Positions 31,747 to 39,387 of a stretch of 39,387 bases of DNA are shown here, in pieces; position 1 is the stretch's first letter, and each line of letters starts with the position of its first letter. The notes below the pieces were generated by a model that did not search any database, was not told the DNA's origin, and worked only from the letters and a program-made list of their open reading frames with translations. This stretch comes from an uncultured Lachnospiraceae bacterium. GTDB taxonomy: Bacteria; Bacillota; Clostridia; Lachnospirales; Lachnospiraceae. The translations under genes and the position numbers were made by a program. The stretch lies in contig CAKRHP010000023.1 in NCBI GenBank assembly GCA_934339135.1, forward strand, positions 1 through 39,387. Direction: 5' to 3'.

Positions 31747-33411
31747 ATGGAAACAACAAATAAGAAATTAACTGCTGCCAGCGGTTTTTTAAAGCAGGGA
31801 AGTATTTTGGCGGTGGCATCGATCCTGGTGCGGATGATCGGACTTTTGTACCGGATCCCAATGGCCAATATCATTGGCTCCGAGGGAAACGGAATCTATT
31901 CGTCTGCCTACGAAATATATAATATATTACTGATCATTTCATCCTATGGTATGCCAATGGCGGTATCAAAGATGGTATCCGCCAAATGTGTCGAAAAGCG
32001 GTATAAAGAGGCATATCATATTTTCCGGTGTTCCATGATCTTCTCTATCTGTACCGGTGGTGCGGCAGCATTATTTGTTTTTTTTGGTGCAGACTGGCTG
32101 GAGAAAAATTTCTTTAAGAGCTTTTACGGAATTTCTATTCCACTGCGTATTCTGGCGCCGACGATCTTTGTGGTAGCCATCATGGGAACGCTCCGGGGAC
32201 TTTTCCAGGGCAGAAAGACCATGATGCCAACGGCGATTTCCCAGATCTTTGAGCAGATCGTCAATGCGGTCGTAAGTGTGTCTGCCGCATTTTTCATGAT
32301 GCGTGCCCACAGTGCCTCTGCAAAGTTTTCCGCATGGGGAGCTGCCGGCGGTACCCTTGGTACCAGCATGGGTGCACTGATGGCACTGATCTTTCTGGTA
32401 TTGATCTATCTGCTGTATCGTCCGGTGATGAAGAAGCAGCAGAGAAAGGATCGTGTTTCGGAAGAGATGTCTCTGGGGGAGACGTACAAGCTGATCTTGT
32501 GGACGGCGATTCCCATCATTCTGAGTCAGACAGTATATCAGCTCAGCGGTATCATTGATGTGTCACTGATCAACTGGGTATTGCTGGGCAAGGGTATCAG
32601 CGGTACACAGATCAGTACCTGGCAGGGCATTTACAGTACGCAGTATCGTACACTGGTCAGTGTACCCATCGCTGTATCTACAGCAATCGCATCCTCTATG
32701 GTGCCAAGTCTTGTAGCATCCTATATTGGTAAGGATAAATATGCGGTACACCGCAAGGTAAATCTGGCGGTTAAGTTTAATATGATCATTGCATTTCCGT
32801 CTGCGGTAGGAATGGCAGTGCTGGCAGTGCCGATCATCCATTCGATTTATCCTTCTATGGAGTATCGGACAGGTTCTATGATGATGATGATCGGATCAAG
32901 CTGTATTATATTTTATGCGTTATCTACTGTAACAAGCGGTGTTCTGCAGAGTATTGATCAGATGCGTCTGCCGGTGATCCACTCATTGATCTCCCTGATC
33001 GTGCATATTGTACTGGTATGGGGATTGATGCGTTTTACAAGCCTTGGAGTATATGCTCTGGTGATCGGTAATGTCACATATCCATTGCTTGTCTGTGTAC
33101 TGAACGGATATTCGGTAAGCTCTCATCTGGGCTTTAAGCAGGAGATTACCAAATGCTTCTGTGTACCATTCCTGTCCTCTGTGACCATGGGTGTTGTAAC
33201 CTTTGTTGTGTTCCGGTTGTTCCATGTGCTGACAAAGAGTAATGTGATCTCTCTGCTGCCGGCTCTTGTGGCAGCGGTATGTGTGTATTTTGTTCTTGTC
33301 CTGAAATTGAAGGGACTGACCAGAGAGGAATTATATGAATTCCCATTTGGAAGGAAAATGTCCATTGTGGCAGATAAGCTTCATCTGCTGGAGGACGAAT
33401 TCGAAGCGTAA
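31747..33411 (+). CDS. SpoVB/MurJ-like polysaccharide flippase (MOP superfamily)
   Basis: 554 residues, with about 14 membrane helices, beginning KQGSILAVASILVRMIGLLY. The family signature is near the N-terminus (RIPMANIIGSEGNGIYSSAY). These proteins move lipid-linked sugars across the membrane; SpoVB/YkvU-type members serve spore cortex or wall synthesis. ATG at 31735 is in frame but only two bases from GGAAAGG, so I prefer the ATG at 31747, which matches the 13-base spacing of the leader element elsewhere. No glycosyltransferase lies nearby, so the cargo is open. Confidence 0.9.
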   Translation: METTNKKLTAASGFLKQGSILAVASILVRMIGLLYRIPMANIIGSEGNGIYSSAYEIYNILLIISSYGMPMAVSKMVSAKCVEKRYKEAYHIFRCSMIFSICTGGAAALFVFFGADWLEKNFFKSFYGISIPLRILAPTIFVVAIMGTLRGLFQGRKTMMPTAISQIFEQIVNAVVSVSAAFFMMRAHSASAKFSAWGAAGGTLGTSMGALMALIFLVLIYLLYRPVMKKQQRKDRVSEEMSLGETYKLILWTAIPIILSQTVYQLSGIIDVSLINWVLLGKGISGTQISTWQGIYSTQYRTLVSVPIAVSTAIASSMVPSLVASYIGKDKYAVHRKVNLAVKFNMIIAFPSAVGMAVLAVPIIHSIYPSMEYRTGSMMMMIGSSCIIFYALSTVTSGVLQSIDQMRLPVIHSLISLIVHIVLVWGLMRFTSLGVYALVIGNVTYPLLVCVLNGYSVSSHLGFKQEITKCFCVPFLSSVTMGVVTFVVFRLFHVLTKSNVISLLPALVAAVCVYFVLVLKLKGLTREELYEFPFGRKMSIVADKLHLLEDEFEA

Positions 33412-33467
33412 TAATGAAATAAAGTATCCGTAACAGTTATCTGTTTAATAGAAAAGAGGTTTCGTGC

Positions 33468-36400
33468 ATGGAGAGAATCACACGGGAGGCAATCCGCCGT
33501 ATGGCGTCCTCGGAGACGGTTTATTATCGGGGAATGCGTTATTATGCAGCTCACGCTGTCAGCGATGTGACATGGAATGAAAATGCCGGTCAGTATCGCA
33601 GTGTGGTACATGGAGGAAACCAGTATGTGGTCACGATACAGGTTTCCGGGGAGGGAGAATGGCTTTATACCTGCAACTGTCCCTCTCACGTAAAGCAAAA
33701 GGGAGCCTGTAAACATGTTGTGGCGACCATGCTGTTTATTGCCGATTACCAGCAGAGGGAAAATGTGCGGGAGAACCTTGACAAAAAAGATAAAACGGCA
33801 TATCAGATCATTGAATATTTTCAGAAAAGAGAATTTCGCCGTCTGAGTCCAACCTATTATCATCTGGGACTGCGGATCACGATACCGTCGCTGCTCAAAA
33901 AGCAGAATGCCAAGGCATATCTCAGTCTGTATGCGGGCTCTGAGAAAATGTATAAGGTGACCAATACCAAGAAGTTTATTGAGGATTATTATGAGGAACG
34001 GGATATCCGCTTGGGAAAGCAGTTTTATTTTATTCCCGGAGAATGTGCCTTTGATGAGGCGTCCGCCGGTGTTATGTCGTACCTTACAGAGATTTACGAG
34101 ATTCAGGAGACACTGGGAAAGACCTATTATTCCAATCTGTTCAGCCGTCAGGAAATGGTATTGTCCCAGAATATGCTGGTAAAGTTGTTACATCTGGCAA
34201 AGGGACTGGAATGCCAGCTTAATCTGTTTGGAAAAGATATGGGAACAGCGCAGATCGTGGAGGGGCGGCCGGAGCTTTCTCTCGACATGCAGATGGATGG
34301 AGACGAACTGACCCTTGCGCAGGAGGGGGAAGAGGCATTGCATGCCCTGTCACAGGACGGCTCCATCTTATATTATAAGCATGATATCTATCTGCCGGAA
34401 AGAGACTATATCTGCAATTTGCTTCCGTTTTATTCCAGCTTGTTTCAGTCAAAGGAGCGGCAGATCGAGTTTCGCGGAGAAAATAAAAAGCGTTTTATCG
34501 AAAAGGTGCTGCCGGTCATTAAAAAGTCTATGCAGGTACAGGTGCCGGAGGAACTTCGGGAAAGCTATATTGTGGAGGCACTGCAGCCGGAGCTTTATCT
34601 GGACGTCAGTCAGATGCGCAAAAAATATTATGTTTCTGCCAGACTGGAGTTTTGTTATGGCAAGTATCGTGTGAATCCTCTGCGGGAGGAGTTTCCGGAG
34701 GGAGATATTATACTGGTCCGGGACAAGGAAGAGGAGGAGCGGCTGCTCAGCATTCTCTACGGACTGAACTTTCAGGTGCAGGGGGATACGTTTCTGCTGA
34801 AAAATGAAAATGATATCTTTGAGCTTATGACGGATCGGATCACAGAGTTGACGGATCATTTTAAAGTATTTTATTCCAAGGAGTATAAAAGTCACGGCAT
34901 CCGTAAAATGGGAACCATGTCTGCCAACATACGATTAGATACAGATATTAATCTGCTGGAGATCGATCTGGGATATGCGCAGATACCGAGAGAGGAGTTA
35001 GAGGCGTTTTTCCGCTCGGTACAGCTTAAACGAAAATATTTCCGGTTAAAGGATGGCTCCTTTATTGATCTGACCGGAGAGGATTCCCAGCTTCATTCCC
35101 TTCGCTGGATGTTGGAGAATGATCAGGAATTCCATGGAAATACAATGACATTTCATAAGAGTACAGCGATGTTTCTGGAACGGATGCTGCCGAGGGGAAG
35201 CCGTCTGCAGCGTCAGGAATCTTATGAAATGCTGCTGCAGGATCTGAAACATCCGGAGCAGATGCAGTGGGAGATTCCTGAGACTGTTACCGCATCCCTG
35301 AGACCTTACCAGGTGGTGGGATTTCAGTGGCTCAAAACACTGGCGCATTATGGCATGGGTGGGATTCTGGCAGATGATATGGGTCTTGGAAAGACCTTGC
35401 AGGCAATTGTCTATATCTGTTCCTTCCCGGGACAAAAGACATTGATCGTATGCCCGACGTCCCTGGCTTACAACTGGCAGGATGAGTTTCAGAAGTTTGC
35501 TCCGTCGATCCGGACCTGCATCGTACAGGGAACGCCGGAGGAGAGAGAGGCACTGATCTCCGGGCAGGATGGAGCGTATGATGTGTGGATCACCACATAT
35601 CCTCTGATCCGGAAGGATACAGAGAGTTATCAGAAACAGAAATACGACCATATCTTTCTGGATGAGGCGCAGTTTATCAAGAATCCGTCTTCGCTGGGGG
35701 CAAAGGCGGTCAAAAGTATTCCGGCAGATCACCGGTTTGCCCTGACCGGTACACCGATTGAAAATGCCCTGTCGGAGCTGTGGTCGATCTTTGACTTTAT
35801 CATGCCGGGATTTTTTATGAAATATTCCCGGTTTGCAGATGCATATGAGAAGCCGATCTTAAAGGAGCATGACCAGAATAAAATGAAGGAACTGCGGACA
35901 AGGATACAGCCGTTTGTCCTGCGTCGAATGAAAAAAGAAGTACTCAAGGAGCTTCCGGATAAGATTGAGACAAAGCGAATGGCAGAGATGACATCAAAGC
36001 AAAAGAAGATTTATTTATCTTATCTGTCCCGGATCCAGGAGGAAATGAAGGGAGCAGAAGGAATCGAAGCGGCAGGAGGCCGTATGCAGGTGCTGGCGGC
36101 ACTCACGAGATTGCGCCAGATCTGCTGTCATCCGGGCACTTTTATCGAGAATTACCATGGCGGCAGTGGCAAGCTGGATCTTTTGATGGAGCAGCTGCCG
36201 GGCATTCTGGACGGAGGACACAGCGTGATCATCTTTTCCCAGTTTACTTCCATGCTCAATATTATTGCAGGGGAGCTTGAGGAGGAGGGGATTGATTATC
36301 ATTATCTGGCCGGTGCCACGAAGCCGGAGCAGCGCAAGGAGTACGTAAAGAGCTTCAATCAGGGAAAGGTAAAGGTATTCCTGATCTCCTTAAAGGCAGG

Positions 36401-36680
36401 AGGAACCGGTCTGAATCTTACCGGAGCGGATACCGTGATCCATTTTGACCCATGGTGGAATCCGGCTGTGGAGGAGCAGGCCACGGACCGTGCTTACCGT
36501 ATTGGCCAGAAAAAGAAGGTGCAGGTGATCAAGTTGATCATGAAGGACTCCATCGAGGAGAAGATTGATGCCCTTCAGACACGCAAAAAGCTTTTGTCCG
36601 AGAATGTCATTGAGGCAGGCGAGGTATTTGTCAACCAGTTGTCCATGGAAGAGCTGATGGAGCTGTTTCAGGCAGAATAA
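33468..36680 (+). CDS. SWIM zinc finger and SNF2-type helicase
   Basis: 1070 residues. A SWIM finger with CxC and CxH metal ligands sits near residue 68 (LYTCNCPSHVKQKGACKHVV). A middle region of about 450 residues is of unknown fold. The SNF2 ATPase starts near 615 with LRPYQVVGFQWLKTLAHYG and GGILADDMGLGKTLQA (Walker A), followed by HIFLDEAQFIKNP (DEAQ box), FALTGTPIENALSELW, and the C-terminal motifs LISLKAGGTGLNLTGADTV and ATDRAYRIGQ. Such proteins remodel protein-DNA complexes, for example RNA polymerase; the bacterial role is not settled. AGAGG precedes the ATG. Confidence 0.95.
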   Translation: MERITREAIRRMASSETVYYRGMRYYAAHAVSDVTWNENAGQYRSVVHGGNQYVVTIQVSGEGEWLYTCNCPSHVKQKGACKHVVATMLFIADYQQRENVRENLDKKDKTAYQIIEYFQKREFRRLSPTYYHLGLRITIPSLLKKQNAKAYLSLYAGSEKMYKVTNTKKFIEDYYEERDIRLGKQFYFIPGECAFDEASAGVMSYLTEIYEIQETLGKTYYSNLFSRQEMVLSQNMLVKLLHLAKGLECQLNLFGKDMGTAQIVEGRPELSLDMQMDGDELTLAQEGEEALHALSQDGSILYYKHDIYLPERDYICNLLPFYSSLFQSKERQIEFRGENKKRFIEKVLPVIKKSMQVQVPEELRESYIVEALQPELYLDVSQMRKKYYVSARLEFCYGKYRVNPLREEFPEGDIILVRDKEEEERLLSILYGLNFQVQGDTFLLKNENDIFELMTDRITELTDHFKVFYSKEYKSHGIRKMGTMSANIRLDTDINLLEIDLGYAQIPREELEAFFRSVQLKRKYFRLKDGSFIDLTGEDSQLHSLRWMLENDQEFHGNTMTFHKSTAMFLERMLPRGSRLQRQESYEMLLQDLKHPEQMQWEIPETVTASLRPYQVVGFQWLKTLAHYGMGGILADDMGLGKTLQAIVYICSFPGQKTLIVCPTSLAYNWQDEFQKFAPSIRTCIVQGTPEEREALISGQDGAYDVWITTYPLIRKDTESYQKQKYDHIFLDEAQFIKNPSSLGAKAVKSIPADHRFALTGTPIENALSELWSIFDFIMPGFFMKYSRFADAYEKPILKEHDQNKMKELRTRIQPFVLRRMKKEVLKELPDKIETKRMAEMTSKQKKIYLSYLSRIQEEMKGAEGIEAAGGRMQVLAALTRLRQICCHPGTFIENYHGGSGKLDLLMEQLPGILDGGHSVIIFSQFTSMLNIIAGELEEEGIDYHYLAGATKPEQRKEYVKSFNQGKVKVFLISLKAGGTGLNLTGADTVIHFDPWWNPAVEEQATDRAYRIGQKKKVQVIKLIMKDSIEEKIDALQTRKKLLSENVIEAGEVFVNQLSMEELMELFQAE

Positions 36681-36720
36681 GAAAGCGAAATTTGAAATAT
36701 AAATTTTTTGAATTAGGGGC

Positions 36721-36749
36721 TTGTATTGGCGGAATTCTTATGATATGAT
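36721..36749 (+). promoter_or_regulatory. sigma-A promoter for rplS
   Basis: TTGTAT (36721-36726), a 17-base spacer and TATGAT (36744-36749). This gives rplS its own leader of about 80 bases, separate from the helicase gene. Confidence 0.65.
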
Positions 36750-36838
36750 AGTGTGGTTGTGAGTAGAGATATTCCTCTGTTACGGTTGCGGACAGCACAT
36801 AAGTATTAAGAATGTCGAAAATAAAAGGAGGTCACATC

Positions 36839-37183
36839 ATGAACGATATTATTAAGGCAATTGAAGATGCACAGTTGAAGGAAGTTGCAGATTTCCGTGT
36901 CGGAGATACTGTAAAGGTTTATGCAAAGGTTATCGAGGGTAGCCGTGAGCGTATCCAGGTGTATGAGGGAACCGTACTGAAGAGACAGAACGGTGGCGCA
37001 AGAGAGACATTCACAGTTAGAAAGTTCTCTAACGGTGTTGGTGTTGAGAAGACCTGGCCGCTTCATTCTCCGATCATCGATAAGATCGAAGTTGTACGTA
37101 GAGGTAAAGCTAGACGTGCGAAACTGTTCTATCTTCGTGACAGAGTAGGTAAAGCTGCAAAGGTGAAAGAGCTGGTTAAATAA
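36839..37183 (+). CDS. rplS: 50S ribosomal protein L19
   Basis: 114 residues, full length. The L19 pattern is plain: [75 protein letters not shown]19 lies at the 30S-50S interface. AAAGGAGG is 6 bases before the ATG at 36839. It often follows trmD, but here it sits 28 kb downstream of trmD between a helicase and a thioesterase gene, with its own promoter and terminator. Confidence 0.98.
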   Translation: MNDIIKAIEDAQLKEVADFRVGDTVKVYAKVIEGSRERIQVYEGTVLKRQNGGARETFTVRKFSNGVGVEKTWPLHSPIIDKIEVVRRGKARRAKLFYLRDRVGKAAKVKELVK

Positions 37184-37210
37184 TTTATTATTTCAGTAAA
37201 CTTGCAGTAG

Positions 37211-37244
37211 AAAGGAGTTTCCAGAGTATGGAGGCTCCTTTTTT
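37211..37244 (+). terminator. rho-independent terminator after rplS
   Basis: AAAGGAG (37211-37217) and CCA (37221-37223) pair with CTCCTTT (37235-37241) and TGG (37229-37231); a run of T residues follows. Confidence 0.85.
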
Positions 37245-37295
37245 CTTTACAAGCTGCTTAAATGCGCAGCAAATTGTTCAGAAGAGAGGAAGAAT

Positions 37296-38003
37296 ATGTA
37301 TTCATTTGATAGTAGAGTAAGATATAGTGAACTGGCAGAAAATGGCAGACTGAGTCTGGATGGGATCGTAAATTATCTGCAGGACTGTACCTGCTTCGAG
37401 TCGGAAGAACTGGGTGTAGGGATGGAGACCACCTACAGCAGAGAGCGGATGTGGGTATTAAATTTCTGGCAGATCGTGGTTGACCGCTATCCGAAGCTGG
37501 GGGAACAGATCCGGATCACCACACAGGCATGCGGCAGCGAGAAGATGTTCGGTTATCGTAATTTTATGATCCACGATGAAACGGGGGATATGGTAGTGAA
37601 GGCATATTCCATATGGAGTCTTCTGGATATGAAAAAGGGCAGACCATGTATGGTGCAGCCGGAGGATATAGAGCTTTATGGAATCGAGGAGCCTCTTCCT
37701 ATGGAAAAAGTTTCCCGCAAGATTGCTGTTCCCAAGGAAGGGGGACAGCAGCAGAAGGGCTTTCAGGTACAGGAGTATCATCTGGACACAAACCATCATG
37801 TAAATAATGGCCAGTATGTCCGCATGGCAACCGCATATCTGCCGGATGATTTTCCAGTCAGGGAGATGCGGGCAGAGTACCGTCGTCAGGCAAAGCTGGG
37901 GGATATGATCCAGCCAATGCGCTATGAAATGGAAGACGGGTATCTGGTGGTATTGCAGGATCCGGAGGGGCAGGTCTATTGTGTGGTACGGTTTATCCGG
38001 TGA
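37296..38003 (+). CDS. acyl-ACP thioesterase (FatA/FatB-like)
   Basis: 235 residues, the size of bacterial acyl-ACP thioesterases. Two hotdog domains are visible: the first from YSELAENGRLSLDGIVNYLQ, with MWVLNFWQIVVDRYP, and the second with the active-site loop YHLDTNHHVNNGQYVRM (D, N and H in place). It frees fatty acids from acyl carrier protein. GAGAGGAAG precedes the ATG. No fatty-acid synthesis genes lie beside it. Confidence 0.92.
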   Translation: MYSFDSRVRYSELAENGRLSLDGIVNYLQDCTCFESEELGVGMETTYSRERMWVLNFWQIVVDRYPKLGEQIRITTQACGSEKMFGYRNFMIHDETGDMVVKAYSIWSLLDMKKGRPCMVQPEDIELYGIEEPLPMEKVSRKIAVPKEGGQQQKGFQVQEYHLDTNHHVNNGQYVRMATAYLPDDFPVREMRAEYRRQAKLGDMIQPMRYEMEDGYLVVLQDPEGQVYCVVRFIR

Positions 38004-38039
38004 GGGATGTGAAGACTTTGTGAAAGAACGCCGGAAAAC

Positions 38040-38068
38040 TTGAGTTTTGATATGGTGTATGCTACCAT
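38040..38068 (+). promoter_or_regulatory. possible sigma-A promoter for the zinc-ribbon gene
   Basis: TTGAGT (38040-38045), a 17-base spacer and TACCAT (38063-38068), about 55 bases before the ATG at 38124. Confidence 0.4.
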
Positions 38069-38123
38069 AGAAAAGATGAAATATGTATATAAATACATAG
38101 AATAATAAGAGGAGGACGTAATT

Positions 38124-39182
38124 ATGTGGTGTCCAAAATGTAAGACAGAATACAGAGATGGTATTACCGTCTGTGCAGACTGTGGAACTCCGTTGGTAGA
38201 AGGAACGGCAGAGGAGTTTGAGACGGTTGATATCTGCAATCTGAAGGATGAGAAGATGGCAGACCGTTTTGTTGGTTATCTGGAGTATTCCAAGGTGAAG
38301 GGTGCAGTCAAGCAGTACGATGAGGAGACAGAGAGCTATAAAGTGACTGTTCCGGAAAAGATGGCCAAGAAAGCAGAACGCCTTTTTGAGGGATTTCTGA
38401 CCGCAGCCGAGGAGGATCTGGAGCAGGAAAAGGAAAGAAAACGTCTGGAAGCAGAAGCGGCAGAGCAGGAAGCCTCCGAGGACGAGGAAAATGATACAGA
38501 GGATCCGGAAAATGCACCCGATGGGGATGAGGAGAGTCCGGAAGAAGAGACATCGGAAGAAGCGTCTGATGAGGCGGAGGAATATGACTGGGACGCCGAG
38601 GAGGATTCGGCAGATCCAAATTATAATCCATTTGCTGAGGATCATGGTGATATTGATCTGGGAGATGCCGAGGATGAGGAGGATACCGCCAGAGACATTT
38701 TATATGAGTCTACCAAAGAGTATGTAAAAAAGGAAGATGCTTACAAGGATATGCTGTTTTCCGGTCTTACATTTATTATATTTGGTATCATTGGAGAGGT
38801 TTATCTGTTGTTATGTAAATTAGATGTGATTCCGATCAATTATAATATTGTTGTACTGAGCGGTCTGGCAATCATGTTCCTGCTGTTCCTGATCGGCGGT
38901 GTGGTATCCGTTGTGAAATCAGCAAGGATCAAGACTGAGATCCCTGTGGAGCAGGAAAAGACCCGCAAGATCAAGGAGTGGATGGCAGAGAACCTGACTC
39001 AGGAGATCGTGCAGAAATGGGAGAATCCGGAGGTATCCCGGGCAGAGAACGATCTGGTGATCATGGCACATATCCGCAGTGATCTGATGAAACAGTATCC
39101 GGATGAGGATGCTGCCTATCTGGAAATGATCGCAGAGGAGTATTTTACAGAGCATATCCAGACAGAAGAGGAAGAGGTCTAG
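38124..39182 (+). CDS. zinc-ribbon membrane protein with DUF2007-like segment
   Basis: 352 residues. The N-terminus is a four-cysteine zinc ribbon (WCPKCKTEYRDGITVCADCG). Residues about 38-90 (VDICNLKDEKMADRFVGYLE, then KVTVPEKMAKKAERLFEGF) resemble the DUF2007 fold. A very acidic, Glu/Asp-rich stretch of about 90 residues follows, then two membrane helices (LFSGLTFIIFGIIGEVYLLL and IVVLSGLAIMFLLFLIGGVV) and a charged C-terminal tail. Zinc and DUF2007 parts should face the cytoplasm. I know no function. AGAGGAGG precedes the ATG, and a terminator follows the stop. Confidence 0.8.
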   Translation: MWCPKCKTEYRDGITVCADCGTPLVEGTAEEFETVDICNLKDEKMADRFVGYLEYSKVKGAVKQYDEETESYKVTVPEKMAKKAERLFEGFLTAAEEDLEQEKERKRLEAEAAEQEASEDEENDTEDPENAPDGDEESPEEETSEEASDEAEEYDWDAEEDSADPNYNPFAEDHGDIDLGDAEDEEDTARDILYESTKEYVKKEDAYKDMLFSGLTFIIFGIIGEVYLLLCKLDVIPINYNIVVLSGLAIMFLLFLIGGVVSVVKSARIKTEIPVEQEKTRKIKEWMAENLTQEIVQKWENPEVSRAENDLVIMAHIRSDLMKQYPDEDAAYLEMIAEEYFTEHIQTEEEEV

Positions 39183-39207
39183 AAGTCGGATATATAAAGA
39201 CGAATGA

Positions 39208-39237
39208 AGAGAGTATTCGAAAGGATGCTCTCTTTTT
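39208..39237 (+). terminator. rho-independent terminator after the zinc-ribbon gene
   Basis: GAGAGTATTC (39209-39218) pairs over its whole length, with two T-G wobbles, with GGATGCTCTC (39223-39232) around a GAAA loop; TTTTT follows. Confidence 0.9.
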
Positions 39238-39277
39238 GGTCTACAGAAAAATATTGAAGAAGGATATTGATATATTT

Positions 39278-39312
39278 CGGAATAATGCTTATTATAAGCG
39301 GAATTATTCCGG
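39278..39312. repeat. nested inverted repeat near the window end
   Basis: CGGAATAAT (39278-39286) faces ATTATTCCG (39303-39311), and between them GCTTA faces TAAGC. It lies in an AT-rich gap after the last gene, possibly an operator or leader of the gene beyond the window. Confidence 0.4.
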
Positions 39313-39387
39313 TTAGCGTAATTAAGTTTTCGGAAAATTAAATATTGAAAAGGGCAGTTCCTTTGTATAAAGTTTTAAGTGACCAAA

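Noticed and set aside
36750..36838. L19 autoregulatory leader before rplS
   Set aside because: A leader of about 80 bases exists, but I could not find a convincing conserved stem arrangement by eye.
37253..37292. Sixth copy of the leader element before the thioesterase gene
   Set aside because: GCTGC/GCAGC forms a hairpin, but the GGAAAGG block and its spacing to the ATG do not match the others.
37458..38645. Long - strand open frame of 395 codons
   Set aside because: Its translation is rich in Leu, Ile, Cys and His without any domain pattern, has no ribosome binding site, and lies opposite two well-supported + strand genes. It is a shadow frame.
1..39387. tRNA genes, CRISPR arrays, insertion sequences or prophage
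   Set aside because: Reading the gaps between genes showed no cloverleaf with a CCA-ready acceptor stem, no regularly spaced repeats and no transposase or integrase.

Overview
The window looks like a chromosomal segment of a spore-forming Firmicute, most likely a Clostridia of the Lachnospiraceae type. The reasons are strong AGGAGG-type ribosome binding sites, moderate GC content, the sporulation genes spoIVA, yqfC and yqfD, and the order yqfC-yqfD-phoH-(HD protein)-ybeY. Every gene I can support is on the + strand. I see no tRNA, rRNA, CRISPR array, prophage or insertion sequence, so this is mostly core chromosome with a few accessory islands.

Layout. 1-5.0 kb is a loosely organised accessory stretch: an LCM-family methyltransferase, a DUF2007-like membrane protein, a LysR regulator, a flavodoxin, a carboxymuconolactone decarboxylase-cupin fusion, a small membrane protein of unknown function, and an XRE/HipB-like regulator followed by only the first 45 codons of a HipA-like toxin. 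5.1-8.6 kb is the translation/secretion block ffh-rpsP-khpA-rimM-trmD; rplS, which often closes this block, lies 28 kb further on (36.8 kb) with its own promoter and terminator. 8.6-12.6 kb holds a secreted glucosaminidase, an ApbE flavin transferase lipoprotein and spoIVA. 12.6-15.2 kb is an overlapping three-gene unit of a small alarmone synthetase, an OmpR-type response regulator with an odd output domain, and a sensor kinase. 15.3-16.6 kb is an NlpC/P60 cell-wall hydrolase behind a consensus sigma-A promoter.

16.7-25.3 kb carries a membrane-anchored MutS-type ATPase, RNase HI, a possible BofC-like protein, two FAD-dependent oxidoreductases of different families, a DUF896 protein, 5-formyl-THF cyclo-ligase and an HtrA/DegP protease with a low-complexity tail. 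25.4-31.7 kb has an orphan ABC substrate-binding lipoprotein, a DUF1836 regulator and the yqfC-yqfD-phoH-HD-ybeY cluster. In that cluster the PgpH-position protein is short and has HE in place of HD. 31.7-39.2 kb has a SpoVB/MurJ-like flippase, a SWIM-SNF2 helicase, rplS, an acyl-ACP thioesterase and a zinc-ribbon membrane protein.

Non-coding signals worth attention: a short leader element (CTGC...GCAG, then GGAAAGG close to the start codon) recurs before ffh, rnhA, the CMD-cupin gene, the flippase gene and, more weakly, the flavodoxin gene. In the ffh copy the hairpin loop can pair with the bases just before the Shine-Dalgarno-like GGAAAGG, giving a possible pseudoknot. A group of three hairpins at 22.85-22.92 kb includes one that would be a good terminator only on the - strand, although no - strand gene is visible. 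Two sigma-E-like promoters fit spoIVA and yqfC. All functional assignments are from reading the sequence; no search was run.
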